The notes: generated by a model from the sequence alone, not told the origin. A stretch of 10,760 nt of DNA from Pseudomonadota bacterium (GCA_023413015.1 JAEZQR010000275.1:1-10760), one strand, 5' to 3'; positions 1 through 7,775 are shown, numbered from the stretch's first letter. Made by a program: numbers and translations.

Positions 1-2
1 AG

Positions 3-578
3 TCGAACCTCGTGCTCGGCAAGCATTCGGGGCGCGCGGCGTTCCGGCAGAAGCTCGCCGACCTCGGCTACACGCTCGGCGACAACGAGTTCCAGGACGC
101 GTTCAAGCGCTTCAAGGACCTGGCCGATGCCAAGAAGCAGGTGTTCGACGAGGACATCGTCGCGCTGGTCGACGACGAGGTGCTGCGCGGGCACGACCGC
201 ATCCAGGTCGTCGAGGTCGAGACTTGGAGCGGCTCGCACCTGCCGGCGCGCGCGGTGCTGACGCTATCGATCGACGGGCAGACGCGCACCGCGACCGCCA
301 AGGGCAACGGCCCGGTCGATGCGCTGTTCAACGCGCTCCACGAACTGGTGCCGCACGACCGCGGCGTGCTCCACCGCTACGAGGTGCATGGCGTGTCCGA
401 AGGGACCGATGCGCAGGCCGAGGTCGCGGTGGTGCTGCGCGAGGACGGGCGCTCGGTGCGCGGCGTCGGCGCGCATGTCGACACGCTGATCGCCTCGGCG
501 CGCGCCTATGCCAACGCGCTCAACAAGCTGATGGTGAAGCGCGGCAAGCACCCGCTCGACGCGCGGGCGGCGGGGTAG
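3..578 (+). CDS. leuA: 2-isopropylmalate synthase, C-terminal part (5' end outside window)
   Basis: This is the C-terminal 191 residues of a cytosolic enzyme that condenses 2-oxoisovalerate with acetyl-CoA, the first committed step of leucine synthesis. The open frame runs in from the left edge, so no start codon is present; the GTG at position 12 is an internal valine. The first residues carry the conserved LGKHSGRAAF motif that closes the catalytic TIM-barrel. A linker region follows (ADAKKQVFDEDIVALVDDE, about residues 38-57), then the C-terminal LeuA dimerisation/allosteric domain (about residues 65-185, with GNGPVDALFNAL and GVGAHVDTLIASARAYANALN). In this family that domain binds leucine for feedback inhibition. 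The gene ends with TAG and converges on phoB with a 6-nt gap. Citramalate or homocitrate synthases share the fold, but these motifs fit LeuA best. Confidence 0.93.
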   Translation, partial: SNLVLGKHSGRAAFRQKLADLGYTLGDNEFQDAFKRFKDLADAKKQVFDEDIVALVDDEVLRGHDRIQVVEVETWSGSHLPARAVLTLSIDGQTRTATAKGNGPVDALFNALHELVPHDRGVLHRYEVHGVSEGTDAQAEVAVVLREDGRSVRGVGAHVDTLIASARAYANALNKLMVKRGKHPLDARAAG

Positions 579-584
579 CGCCCC

Positions 585-1274
585 CTACTCCGTCTGGAGC
601 GCGTAGCCGGCCGAGCGGACGGTGCGGACGAGGTCGGGGAGTGTGTCGTCGAGGTTGATCGCCTTGCGCAGCCGGCGGATGTGGACGTCGACCGTGCGCA
701 GCTCGACGTCGCCGTCGCGGCCCCAGACCGCGTCCATCAGCTGCTCGCGCGAGAAGACGCGCTCGGGGTGCTCGAGGAAATGGCGGAGCAGGCGGAACTC
801 GGTCGGACCAATCGGCACCGGCCGGCCGTCGCGCGTCACCTTGTGCTGGACGGTGTCGAGGCTGAGGCCGCCGTAGCTGAGCGTCCCGCCGGTGAGCGCG
901 GGCCGCAGGCGGCGCAGCACCGCCCGGATGCGCGCGACCAGCTCGCGCGGGGAAAAGGGCTTGGTGAGATAGTCGTCGGCACCGGTCTCCAGCCCGCGGA
1001 TGCGGTCGGCCTCCTCGGCGCGGGCGGTGAGCATCAGGATCGGGATATTGCCGGTCGCGGGCGCGCGGCGCAGGCGGCGGCAGACCTCGATGCCGGGCAG
1101 GCTCTCGATCATCCAGTCGAGGATGACGAGATCGGGCTGCTCCTCCTCTGCGAGCAGCAGCGCCTCCTCGCCGTCGCCGGTCGAGACGATGTCGAACCCC
1201 TCGGCGTCTAGGTTGTAGCGGATCAGCTCGACAAGGTTCGCGTCGTCCTCGACGAGGAGAACCTTGGGGCGCAT
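585..1274 (-). CDS. phoB: Phosphate regulon response regulator PhoB
   Basis: A 229-aa OmpR/PhoB-type transcription factor, the usual length for PhoB. The N-terminal receiver domain (about 3-118) shows the acidic pair D10/D11, phospho-acceptor D53 (LVILDWMIESLPG), T83 and K105 (TKPFSP). The C-terminal winged-helix domain (about 130-228) has the PTEFRLLRHFLEHPERVFSR stretch and the recognition-helix segment RTVDVHIRRLRKAI. When phosphorylated by PhoR in low phosphate, PhoB binds Pho boxes and activates phosphate-uptake genes. The start is the ATG at 1272-1274, which overlaps the phoU TGA by one base (TGATG); a GAGGGA ribosome-binding site sits 8 nt upstream inside phoU. It is the last gene of the pst operon, so it should be autoactivated through the Pho box upstream of pstC. 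Confidence 0.95.
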   Translation of the reverse strand: MRPKVLLVEDDANLVELIRYNLDAEGFDIVSTGDGEEALLLAEEEQPDLVILDWMIESLPGIEVCRRLRRAPATGNIPILMLTARAEEADRIRGLETGADDYLTKPFSPRELVARIRAVLRRLRPALTGGTLSYGGLSLDTVQHKVTRDGRPVPIGPTEFRLLRHFLEHPERVFSREQLMDAVWGRDGDVELRTVDVHIRRLRKAINLDDTLPDLVRTVRSAGYALQTE

Positions 1275-1996
1275 CAGGCGTCTCCCTCGGGCCCCATGGT
1301 ATCAAGGACGGCGTCATGGCCCTTCGGCCGTTCGCCGATATGCTCGCCGGTGACGCTGAAATGCACCATCTCGGCGACGTTGGTGGCGTGGTCGCCGATG
1401 CGCTCAAGGTTCTTCGCGATGAACAGCAGGTGCGTCGACGGCGTGATGTGATGGGGATTTTCCATCATGTACGTCAGCAGCGAGCGGAAGATGCTGTTGT
1501 AGAAGTCGTCGACGTCCTTGTCGCGCTGGCACACGGCGCGCGCGAGTTCGGGGTCGCGGTCGACATAGGCGTCGAGCGCATCCTTCACCATGCGCGCGAC
1601 GGTGCGGCCCATCTCGGGCATGATCACCAGCGGCTCGATGGCGCTGCCCTGCGCCAGCACGGTGGCGCGCTTGGCGATGTTCTTGGCATAGTCGCCGATC
1701 CGTTCGAGGATGGCGGAGATCTTGAGCGCGGCGATGATCTCGCGCAGGTCGTCGGCCATCGGCGCGCGGAGCGCGATGGTGCGCACCGCCAGCCGCTCGG
1801 CCTCGACCTCGAGCGCGTCGATCCGCTTGTCCTCCTCGACGACGCGAAGGGCGGCCTCGGCGTCGCGGTTCTTGAGCGCGTCGATGGCGGCGATGATCTG
1901 CGCCTCGGCGAGCCCGCCCGCTTGGCTGATCAGCGAGCGCAGCTGGCGGAGATCGTCGTCGAAGGATTTGACCGTGTGGCCCGGCGACTGAACCAT
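1274..1996 (-). CDS. phoU: Phosphate signalling complex protein PhoU
   Basis: A 240-aa cytoplasmic helical protein made of two tandem PhoU three-helix bundles. Each bundle carries the family's metal-binding signature: ERIGDYAKNIAKR at about 98-110 and ERIGDHATNVAE at about 198-209. PhoU couples the Pst transporter to PhoR and keeps the Pho response off when phosphate is abundant; losing it commonly leads to phosphate over-accumulation. The frame stays open far upstream into pstB, but the family N-terminus begins at the ATG at 1994-1996 (MVQSPGHTVKSFDDDLRQL). That start is preceded by GAGAGG with a 9-nt spacer and lies 20 nt after the pstB stop. The 3' end overlaps the phoB start by one base, implying coupled translation. 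Confidence 0.95.
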   Translation of the reverse strand: MVQSPGHTVKSFDDDLRQLRSLISQAGGLAEAQIIAAIDALKNRDAEAALRVVEEDKRIDALEVEAERLAVRTIALRAPMADDLREIIAALKISAILERIGDYAKNIAKRATVLAQGSAIEPLVIMPEMGRTVARMVKDALDAYVDRDPELARAVCQRDKDVDDFYNSIFRSLLTYMMENPHHITPSTHLLFIAKNLERIGDHATNVAEMVHFSVTGEHIGERPKGHDAVLDTMGPEGDA

Positions 1997-2016
1997 GGTG
2001 ACTTGCCTCTCGTGCC

Positions 2017-2823
2017 TCAGCCGTAGCGGCCGGTGATGTAATCCTTGGTGCGCGTCTCGCGCGGATTGGTGAAGATGTCGGACGTGTCGCCATATTCCAC
2101 CAGGTTGCCGAGGTGGAAGAAGGCGGTCTTCTGGCTGACGCGCGCCGCCTGCTGCATGTTGTGCGTGACGATGACGATCGCGTAGCGGCCGCGCAGGTCG
2201 TCGATCAGCTCCTCGATCTTGGCGGTGGCGATCGGGTCGAGCGCGGAGGCCGGCTCGTCCATCAGGATCACCTCGGGATCGACCGCGATGGCGCGCGCGA
2301 TGCACAGCCGCTGCTGCTGGCCGCCCGACAGCGCCGTGCCGCTGTCGTTCAGCCGGTCCTTGACCTCTTCCCACAGGCCCGCGCGCCGGAGCGAGGTGGC
2401 GACGATCTCGTCGAGATCGGCCTTCGAGCGCGCCAGCCCATGGATGCGCGGGCCGTAGGCGACATTCTCGTAGATCGACTTCGGGAACGGGTTGGGCTTC
2501 TGGAACACCATGCCGACGCGGGCGCGGAGCTGCACCACGTCCATCTTCGGATCGTAGATGTCCTCGCCGTCGAGCTCGATGCGGCCTTCGACGCGCGCGC
2601 CCTCGATCGTGTCGTTCATGCGGTTGAGGCAGCGCAGGAAGGTCGACTTGCCGCAACCCGACGGGCCGATGAACGCGGTCACGTCCTCGCGGCTGATGTC
2701 GATCGACACGTTCTTCACGGCCTGCTTGGCGCCGTAGAAGACGCTGACGTCGCGCGCCGTCATCTTTATCGTCGGGCGCGCCGCCGACGTCGCGGCGGTC
2801 GCGACGGGCGAGGAAAGGCTCAT
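2017..2823 (-). CDS. pstB: Phosphate ABC transporter ATP-binding protein PstB
   Basis: A 268-aa ABC ATPase that powers phosphate import through PstC/PstA on the cytoplasmic face. It shows Walker A GPSGCGKST (53-61), Q-loop Q108 (GMVFQKPNPFP), the signature LSGGQQQRL (165-173), Walker B VILMDE (185-190) followed by PASALDP, and the switch histidine in VTHNM (H221). The FQKPNPFPKSIYENVAYGPR region is diagnostic of PstB among ABC proteins. The start ATG at 2821-2823 lies 5 nt after the pstA stop with no strong ribosome-binding site, so translation is probably coupled to pstA. The first 20 residues are a Ser/Ala/Thr-rich extension before the ABC core. An internal Met (residue 21, MTARDVSVFYG) would give a protein closer to the classical length and is a possible alternative start. 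Confidence 0.96.
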   Translation of the reverse strand: MSLSSPVATAATSAARPTIKMTARDVSVFYGAKQAVKNVSIDISREDVTAFIGPSGCGKSTFLRCLNRMNDTIEGARVEGRIELDGEDIYDPKMDVVQLRARVGMVFQKPNPFPKSIYENVAYGPRIHGLARSKADLDEIVATSLRRAGLWEEVKDRLNDSGTALSGGQQQRLCIARAIAVDPEVILMDEPASALDPIATAKIEELIDDLRGRYAIVIVTHNMQQAARVSQKTAFFHLGNLVEYGDTSDIFTNPRETRTKDYITGRYG

Positions 2824-2828
2824 GTCGT

Positions 2829-4133
2829 TCACCAGCGTCTCTCGAATTTGTTGCGAAGGTAGATGGCCACGCCGTTCATCAGCATCAGGAAGACGAGCAG
2901 CACGATGATCGCGGCGGACGTCTTCTCGACGAAGCCGCGTGCCACCTCGTCCGACCATAGGAAGATCTGAACGGGAAGCACGGTCGCCGGGTTCGACAGT
3001 CCCGACGGCACGTCGGCGATGAAGGCGCGCATGCCGATCATCAGCAGCGGCGCGGTTTCGCCGAGCGCGCGCGCCATGCCGATGATCGTGCCGGTGAGGA
3101 TGCCGGGCAGCGCCAGCGGCAGCACATGGTGGAACACCACCTGCACCGGCGAGGCGCCGACGCCGAGCGCCGCATCGCGGATCGACGGCGGCACCGACTT
3201 GATCGCCACCCGGCCGGCGATGACGATAACGGGAAGCGTCATCAGCGCGAGCGTCAGGCCGCCGACGATCGGCGCCGAGCGCGGCATGTGCATGAAGTTC
3301 AGAAACACCGCCAGGCCAAGCAGCCCGAAGATGATCGACGGCACCGCGGCGAGGTTGTTGATGCTCACCTCGATGATGTCGGTCAGCCGGTTCTTGGGCG
3401 CATATTCCTCGAGGTAGATCGCCGCGAGCACGCCGACCGGAAAGCTGATCAGCAGCGTGACGACCAGCGTGAGGAGCGAGCCTTTCGCGGCGCCCCAGAT
3501 GCCGGCCAGCTCGGGGTCGGTCGAGTCCGCCGTCGTCATGAAGGTGGTGTTGAAGCCGGTGTCGAGCCGGCCGGCGGCAGCCAGCCGGTCGTACTGCCGG
3601 ATGAGCTCGTCGCTCACCGGCCGCTGCACGGCCGGCACATCGCGGTCGATCTTGCCCTTGGCGAGCTGGTCGATCTGGCTGGTCGTCGGCACCCAGATAT
3701 CGGCGCGCATGCCGAGCAGCGACGGATCACCCACCAGATGCTTCCTCAGCGTGAGCCAGGCGCCTTCGCTGACGATGCCGTCGCTGTCCGGCCCGAGGCT
3801 TCCGGCCACCGACCGCGACATCAGCCCCTGATAGTCTGCCGTCTGCAGCGCCGCCGAGCCGTTCGGCCCGCGCACGGCGGCTGGATCGACGCCGAGGACG
3901 GCCGGATCGAAGGCGACGCTGATCTTCACCTCGGTGCGCTGGAAGCCGCTCAGCCCCTGCGACAGGATCGTGATCAGCAGGAAGGCCAGAAACGCGGCTG
4001 CCAGGCCGAGCGCAGCGAGGCCGAGCCCGCGGAAGATCCGCTCCGACCGGTAGCGGCGGCGGATGCGCGCATGCATCGCGTCCGACGACCAGTCGGTCGG
4101 CGTGCGGGCGGAATTTGCCACGACGCTACTCAT
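2829..4133 (-). CDS. pstA: Phosphate ABC transporter permease PstA (long alphaproteobacterial type)
   Basis: A 434-aa inner-membrane permease, much longer than the roughly 300-aa E. coli PstA. A cytoplasmic basic N-terminus (RIRRRYRSER, 23-32) precedes one transmembrane helix (about 36-58). A soluble, presumably periplasmic stretch follows (about 62-212), matching the DUF3333-type insert known in alphaproteobacterial PstA proteins. The canonical binding-protein-dependent permease core comes next (about 215-428), with five or six membrane segments. Its EAA-type coupling loop is AALGVGASPVQVVFHHVLPL (321-340), which contacts PstB. The ATG at 4131-4133 overlaps the end of pstC by 8 nt. It has a strong GGGAGG ribosome-binding site (4137-4142) only 3 nt from the start. 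It forms the channel with PstC; the role of the soluble insert is not evident from the sequence. Confidence 0.95.
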   Translation of the reverse strand: MSSVVANSARTPTDWSSDAMHARIRRRYRSERIFRGLGLAALGLAAAFLAFLLITILSQGLSGFQRTEVKISVAFDPAVLGVDPAAVRGPNGSAALQTADYQGLMSRSVAGSLGPDSDGIVSEGAWLTLRKHLVGDPSLLGMRADIWVPTTSQIDQLAKGKIDRDVPAVQRPVSDELIRQYDRLAAAGRLDTGFNTTFMTTADSTDPELAGIWGAAKGSLLTLVVTLLISFPVGVLAAIYLEEYAPKNRLTDIIEVSINNLAAVPSIIFGLLGLAVFLNFMHMPRSAPIVGGLTLALMTLPVIVIAGRVAIKSVPPSIRDAALGVGASPVQVVFHHVLPLALPGILTGTIIGMARALGETAPLLMIGMRAFIADVPSGLSNPATVLPVQIFLWSDEVARGFVEKTSAAIIVLLVFLMLMNGVAIYLRNKFERRW

Positions 4134-5529
4134 AAGCCTCCCGGTAGCGCTTCACCACGCGCAGCGCGTAGATGTTGAGGAGCAGCGTCACGACGAAGAG
4201 CACGAGGCCAAGCGCGAAGGCCGACAGCGTCTTTGCCGAGTCGAACTCCTGGTCGCCGGTGAGCAGCTGGACGATCTGCGTCGTCACCGTCGTCACGCTG
4301 GCGAACGGATTGGCGGTGAGGTTGGCGGCAAGGCCTGCCGCCATCACCACGATCATGGTCTCGCCGATCGCGCGGCTGACCGCGAGCAGCACGCCGCCGA
4401 CGATGCCGGGGAGCGCCGCCGGGATCAGCACGCGGCGGATGGTCTCGGAACTGGTCGCGCCCATCGCGAGGCTACCGTCGCGCATCGCCTGCGGCACGGC
4501 GTTGATCGCATCGTCGGCCATCGAGGAGACGAAGGGGATGATCATGATGCCCATGACGAGGCCGGCCGCGAGCGCGCTTTCCGACGAGGCGTTCTCGATC
4601 CCGATCGACAGCGCGAAGTTCCGTACCGCGGGTGCCACGGTGAGCGCGGCGAAATAGCCGTAGACGACGGTCGGCACGCCGGCGAGCACCTCGAGCAGCG
4701 GCTTCATCCAGCGCCGGGTGCCGGGCCGGGCATATTGCGTGAGATAGATCGCCGACATCAGCCCGAGCGGGATCGCGACGATCATCGCGATGATCGCGCC
4801 GATGAAGATCGTGCCCCAGAACAGCGGCACCGCGCCGAACGCTCCGCTCGAGCCGACCTGATCGGCGCGGATCGCGGTCTGCGGCGACCAGTCGGTGCCG
4901 GTCAGGAACTCGACCGGCGACACCAGCGTGAAGAAGCGCCAGCTTTCGAACAACAGCGAGCCGACGATGCCGATCGTCGTCGCGATCGCCACGAGCGAGG
5001 CGAGCACCAGCAGCCCCATAACGAAGCGTTCGACGCGCGGGCGGGCGCGGAAATCGGGGCGGACGCGCGTGAAGGCATAGGCGCCACCCGCGAGCGCGAG
5101 CGTGGCGGCCAGCCCGAGCACCGCGAGATTGGCGCTGTTGCGCGTGGCTTTCCAGACGACGGCGGCGCGTTCCGCGTTCGGATCGAACGCCGCCTCGATT
5201 TCGCCGGTTGCGAGGCCGCGCACCTCGTTCAGGAACGCCTCGCGGTCGAGGTCAGTCTTCGGGCGCTGGTCGGCCGGCACTGATTCTATGACGCGGGCGT
5301 CGATCACGCCCTGGTCGACGACGCTCCACGCCGCGACGAGCAGCAGCGCCGGCACCAGCGCCCAGAGCGCCACGAACCAGCCGTGCTGGTTGGGCCGCGA
5401 ATGCACCTGCCCGATCTCGCGCGACGTCGCACGGCCGGGCGCCGCGAAGGCCGCGGCACGGGCCCGCCCGCTGACATAGGCCACGATCGCGAGGCCGACG
5501 ATCAGCAGGGTGATGGCAGACAATGTCAT
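4126..5529 (-). CDS. pstC: Phosphate ABC transporter permease PstC (extended N-terminus)
   Basis: A 467-aa inner-membrane permease, about 150 residues longer than E. coli PstC. A first hydrophobic helix (about 3-20) and a second (about 52-70) are followed by a charged soluble segment (71-132). A third helix comes at about 135-153 and a fourth at about 168-195. The standard permease core occupies about 235-460, with the EAA loop GSLAMGATSSETIRRVLIPA (352-371) and the PstC-typical SRAIGETMIVVMAAG (385-399). It pairs with PstA to pass phosphate through the membrane. The start is the ATG at 5527-5529; no clear Shine-Dalgarno sequence precedes it. It is the first gene of pstCAB-phoU-phoB, and a Pho box lies 109 nt upstream of the start. 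No pstS precedes it. Confidence 0.94.
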   Translation of the reverse strand: MTLSAITLLIVGLAIVAYVSGRARAAAFAAPGRATSREIGQVHSRPNQHGWFVALWALVPALLLVAAWSVVDQGVIDARVIESVPADQRPKTDLDREAFLNEVRGLATGEIEAAFDPNAERAAVVWKATRNSANLAVLGLAATLALAGGAYAFTRVRPDFRARPRVERFVMGLLVLASLVAIATTIGIVGSLLFESWRFFTLVSPVEFLTGTDWSPQTAIRADQVGSSGAFGAVPLFWGTIFIGAIIAMIVAIPLGLMSAIYLTQYARPGTRRWMKPLLEVLAGVPTVVYGYFAALTVAPAVRNFALSIGIENASSESALAAGLVMGIMIIPFVSSMADDAINAVPQAMRDGSLAMGATSSETIRRVLIPAALPGIVGGVLLAVSRAIGETMIVVMAAGLAANLTANPFASVTTVTTQIVQLLTGDQEFDSAKTLSAFALGLVLFVVTLLLNIYALRVVKRYREAYE

Positions 5530-5638
5530 GTTCGGATCACTCGGTCCGGCTTCCTCGTCGCTTGGAGGCCGGGACGAACCGGCATGGACCGAAGCCCTAC
5601 CCCCATGGCCGCAGATAGCCTGCGACGACGCCGTCCCT

Positions 5639-5667
5639 ATGACAATCGCGTTTCACTTTTGTGACAT
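5639..5667 (-). promoter_or_regulatory. Pho box (PhoB-binding site) upstream of pstC
   Basis: Read on the - strand, the site is three 11-bp-spaced heptamers: ATGTCAC-AAAA-GTGAAAC-GCGA-TTGTCAT. The known Pho box consensus is direct repeats of CTGTCAT separated by 4 bp. The first and third units keep the TGTCA core; the middle one is degenerate. The spacing is exactly 7-4-7-4-7, and the site lies in the only sizeable intergenic gap of the pst block, 109 nt before the pstC start. I infer that phosphorylated PhoB activates pstCAB-phoU-phoB from here, giving positive feedback on phoB. I could not place the -10 element with confidence; TATCTG at 5612-5617 is one weak candidate. Confidence 0.75.
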
Positions 5668-5677
5668 CGGCTCATTT

Positions 5678-5705
5678 CGCCGATGCGGCGGGCAGCGTGC
5701 TGCCC
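5678..5705 (-). terminator. Two adjacent small hairpins after the tauE-like gene; possible weak terminator
   Basis: Just downstream of the tauE-like stop codon there is a perfect 6-bp inverted repeat (GGGCAG/CTGCCC, 5690-5705, 4-nt loop). It abuts a 5-bp one (CGCCG/CGGCG, 5678-5690, 3-nt loop). Neither is followed by a T-run on the - strand, so this is not a classical Rho-independent terminator. It could slow or end the phoR-tauE transcript before the pstC promoter, or be chance in GC-rich DNA. Confidence 0.25.
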
Positions 5706-5711
5706 CCTTAC

Positions 5712-6521
5712 CTATCCGCCGTAGGCGCGTACGAAGAAGGCGACGGTCGTCGCGCCGGTGACAAGCAAGGTCCAGATCCGCACCATCCGGTGCGTCAGCC
5801 GCTTGCCGAGCCGCGCGCCCAGCCAGCCGCCCGCAATCGAGCCGAGCAGCATCGGCAGGCACGCCCACCACCACACCATGGCAAAGCCGATGAATATGAA
5901 CGCCGCGGCAAGGTTCGCCACGGCCAGCATCGTAGTGCGGATCGCGAACAGCTCGCGCGGGCCGATGTTGGCGAGCAGCCCATAAAGCGCGGTGGTGATC
6001 AGCCCCACCCCGCCACCGAAGTAGCCGCCATAGATGCCGAGCAGCGCCTGCGTCGCGAGCAGGGTCGGCCGGCCGATGGTGACGCGCGCATGAAGCCAGT
6101 CGGCGGCGCGCTTGCCGAACGCCATCACCGCAAAGGCGAAGAGCAACAGCCACGGGATGAGGATGTCGAAGGTCTCGGTCGGCGTGAGCACGAGCAGCAG
6201 GCTGCCGACGAGCCCGAAGATGAAGGTCATCGCCGCGAGTAGTCGCACTGACAGGCCTGCCACCGGCCCGAGTTCGTCTCGATAGGCCCAGGCGCTCGCC
6301 CCTGCCCCCGGGAGAAGCGCGACGTTCGAAGTGGCGTTGGCGATATTGGCCGGCAGCCCGAGGGCGATCAGCGCGGGCAACGTCGCAAACGTGCCGCCGC
6401 CCGCGAGCGCATTCATCGCGCCGCCTAGCACACCGGCCGCGGCGGCGAGGAGGATGGCTGAAAGGTCGATCAAAGGATTATCTGCTAGCTTCGGTCTGGC
6501 CTGCGACACTCGTCCGCTCAT
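5712..6521 (-). CDS. TauE/SafE (TSUP) family membrane permease
   Basis: A 269-aa polytopic inner-membrane protein of the TauE/SafE (formerly DUF81) family, whose studied members move sulfite, sulfoacetate or other small organic or sulfur anions. The two family repeats are visible: AMNALAGGGTFATLPAL with ANATSNVALLPG (35-72), and GIYGGYFGGGVGLITTALYG with RTTMLAVANLAAA (162-207). There are about seven or eight hydrophobic segments, including VVGSLLL-like and IPWLLLFAFAVMAF helices. The substrate cannot be read from the sequence. The ATG at 6519-6521 overlaps phoR by 44 nt. An alternative TTG at 6471-6473, just after the phoR stop, would give 253 aa and remove a polar N-terminus. Neither has a good ribosome-binding site, so the start is uncertain. 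Its place between phoR and pstC suggests co-transcription with phoR. Confidence 0.88.
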   Translation of the reverse strand: MSGRVSQARPKLADNPLIDLSAILLAAAAGVLGGAMNALAGGGTFATLPALIALGLPANIANATSNVALLPGAGASAWAYRDELGPVAGLSVRLLAAMTFIFGLVGSLLLVLTPTETFDILIPWLLLFAFAVMAFGKRAADWLHARVTIGRPTLLATQALLGIYGGYFGGGVGLITTALYGLLANIGPRELFAIRTTMLAVANLAAAFIFIGFAMVWWWACLPMLLGSIAGGWLGARLGKRLTHRMVRIWTLLVTGATTVAFFVRAYGG

Positions 6522-7746
6522 CGCTAGGCTCGATCTGCGGGAGCGTGAAGGAAACCGTCGTGCCGGCGCCGACCTTGCTTTCGACGCTGAGCTGGCCGCG
6601 ATGGCGCTGGACGATGTGCTTGACGATGGCGAGGCCCAATCCGGTGCCGCCGAGCGAGCGCGAGCGGCTGTTGTCGACGCGGTAGAAGCGTTCGGTGAGG
6701 CGCGGCAGATGCTCGGGCGGGATGCCCTCGCCCTCGTCAGCCACCGATATGCGCACGTGTCGATGCGGCCGGTCGAGGCGCTCGGCGCGCAGCCGGATCG
6801 GCGTGCCGGAGCGGCCGTATTTGAGCGCATTCGACACGAGATTGTGCAGCACCTGCAGGATCTGGTCGCGGTCGCCGACCACCCGAGGCAGATCGTCGGG
6901 GGCTTCGATGGCGAGGGTGCGCCGGTCCGCTTCCAGCCGCATCGCGAGCGTCCGGCCGACCTCCTCCAGCAACGGCCGAAGCTCGAGCGGCGTGACGGGG
7001 CGGACATATTTGTCGAGCTCGATCCGCGACAGCGACAGCAGGTCGTCGATCAGCCGCGTCATGCGGTTCGCCTCGCGCGCCATGATGTCAAGGAAGCGGG
7101 TGCGCGCGCCCTCATCCTTCGCCGCCGGGCCCTGCAGCGTCTCGACGAAGCCGAGGATGGTCGCGAGCGGCGTGCGCAGCTCGTGGCTGGCGTTGGCGAC
7201 GAAATCGACGCGCATCCGCTCGGCAAGGCGCGCCGCGCTGATGTCGCTGAAGACGAGCAGAAGGCAGTTGCCGGTTGTCGCTACCCGCAGTTGATAAATG
7301 CCTTCCTGCCGTCCGATCCCCGCCACCTCCTGCTCGACGGGTTCCCGGCTGTCGCGCGCCGCCTGCACCGCATCGAGCACGGCCGGGTGCCGTAGCGCCA
7401 CCGCGAGCGGTTCACCGATCACCCGCGGCCCGAGCAGGCCGCGCGCCGCGGCGTTGGCACTCGCGACGCGCAGCGACGTCGGATCGACGATGAGGGCGGG
7501 GTCGGCCAACGCCTCGATGCTCACGGCGTCGTTCGGCTGTGCGGCGGTAGCCGCCGGCTCCTGTCGCGGCATCTCGGCGGCAGGCGTCGCCGCCAAATAG
7601 ACGACGAAGGCCGCGAACAGCGCCACGGCGACCGGGGCGACGAGCGTGCCGGTCGCCGCCCAGGCGCCGAACGACGCCAGCGCGCCGGCCGCGGCGATCA
7701 CCGCCAGCCGCCTGTTCCGATCGTTCCACAGCCCCGCCATCATCAT
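6478..7746 (-). CDS. phoR: Phosphate regulon sensor histidine kinase PhoR
   Basis: A 422-aa membrane-bound histidine kinase that phosphorylates PhoB. Two N-terminal hydrophobic helices (about 14-31 and 34-53) anchor it with almost no periplasmic loop, as is usual for PhoR, which senses phosphate indirectly through Pst/PhoU. A PAS-like domain follows (about 74-170). The dimerisation/phospho-acceptor helix has H188 in NASHELRTPLATILGFVETL. The ATPase domain has the N-box NLVSNALKYG (302-311), G1 DEGEGIP (337-343), F-box ERFYRVD and G2 GGTGLGLAI (366-374). The start lies in a run of three ATG codons (7738-7746); I chose the first, with AGG 4 nt upstream. The frame is open further upstream, but that part reads as non-family sequence across the divergent promoter region. 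No Pho box is visible upstream. Confidence 0.93.
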   Translation of the reverse strand: MMMAGLWNDRNRRLAVIAAAGALASFGAWAATGTLVAPVAVALFAAFVVYLAATPAAEMPRQEPAATAAQPNDAVSIEALADPALIVDPTSLRVASANAAARGLLGPRVIGEPLAVALRHPAVLDAVQAARDSREPVEQEVAGIGRQEGIYQLRVATTGNCLLLVFSDISAARLAERMRVDFVANASHELRTPLATILGFVETLQGPAAKDEGARTRFLDIMAREANRMTRLIDDLLSLSRIELDKYVRPVTPLELRPLLEEVGRTLAMRLEADRRTLAIEAPDDLPRVVGDRDQILQVLHNLVSNALKYGRSGTPIRLRAERLDRPHRHVRISVADEGEGIPPEHLPRLTERFYRVDNSRSRSLGGTGLGLAIVKHIVQRHRGQLSVESKVGAGTTVSFTLPQIEPSDERTSVAGQTEASR

Positions 7747-7775
7747 CAGACCTAAACCCTTTGTGTCCCTTGCGG

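Noticed and set aside
569..584. Bidirectional terminator between leuA and phoB
   Set aside because: Only 4-bp GC stems can form (GGCG/CGCC or GGGG/CCCC) over the stop codons, with no T-run on either side.
1997..2656. Upstream extension of phoU by 220 codons
   Set aside because: The extension is an Arg/His-rich out-of-frame reading of pstB; the PhoU family start and ribosome-binding site are at 1996.
3126..5283. Long + strand frames (over 350 codons) opposite pstA and pstC
   Set aside because: Composition is Arg/His/Asp/Gln-rich with no domain or ribosome-binding site. They are antisense shadows of GC-rich genes on the other strand.
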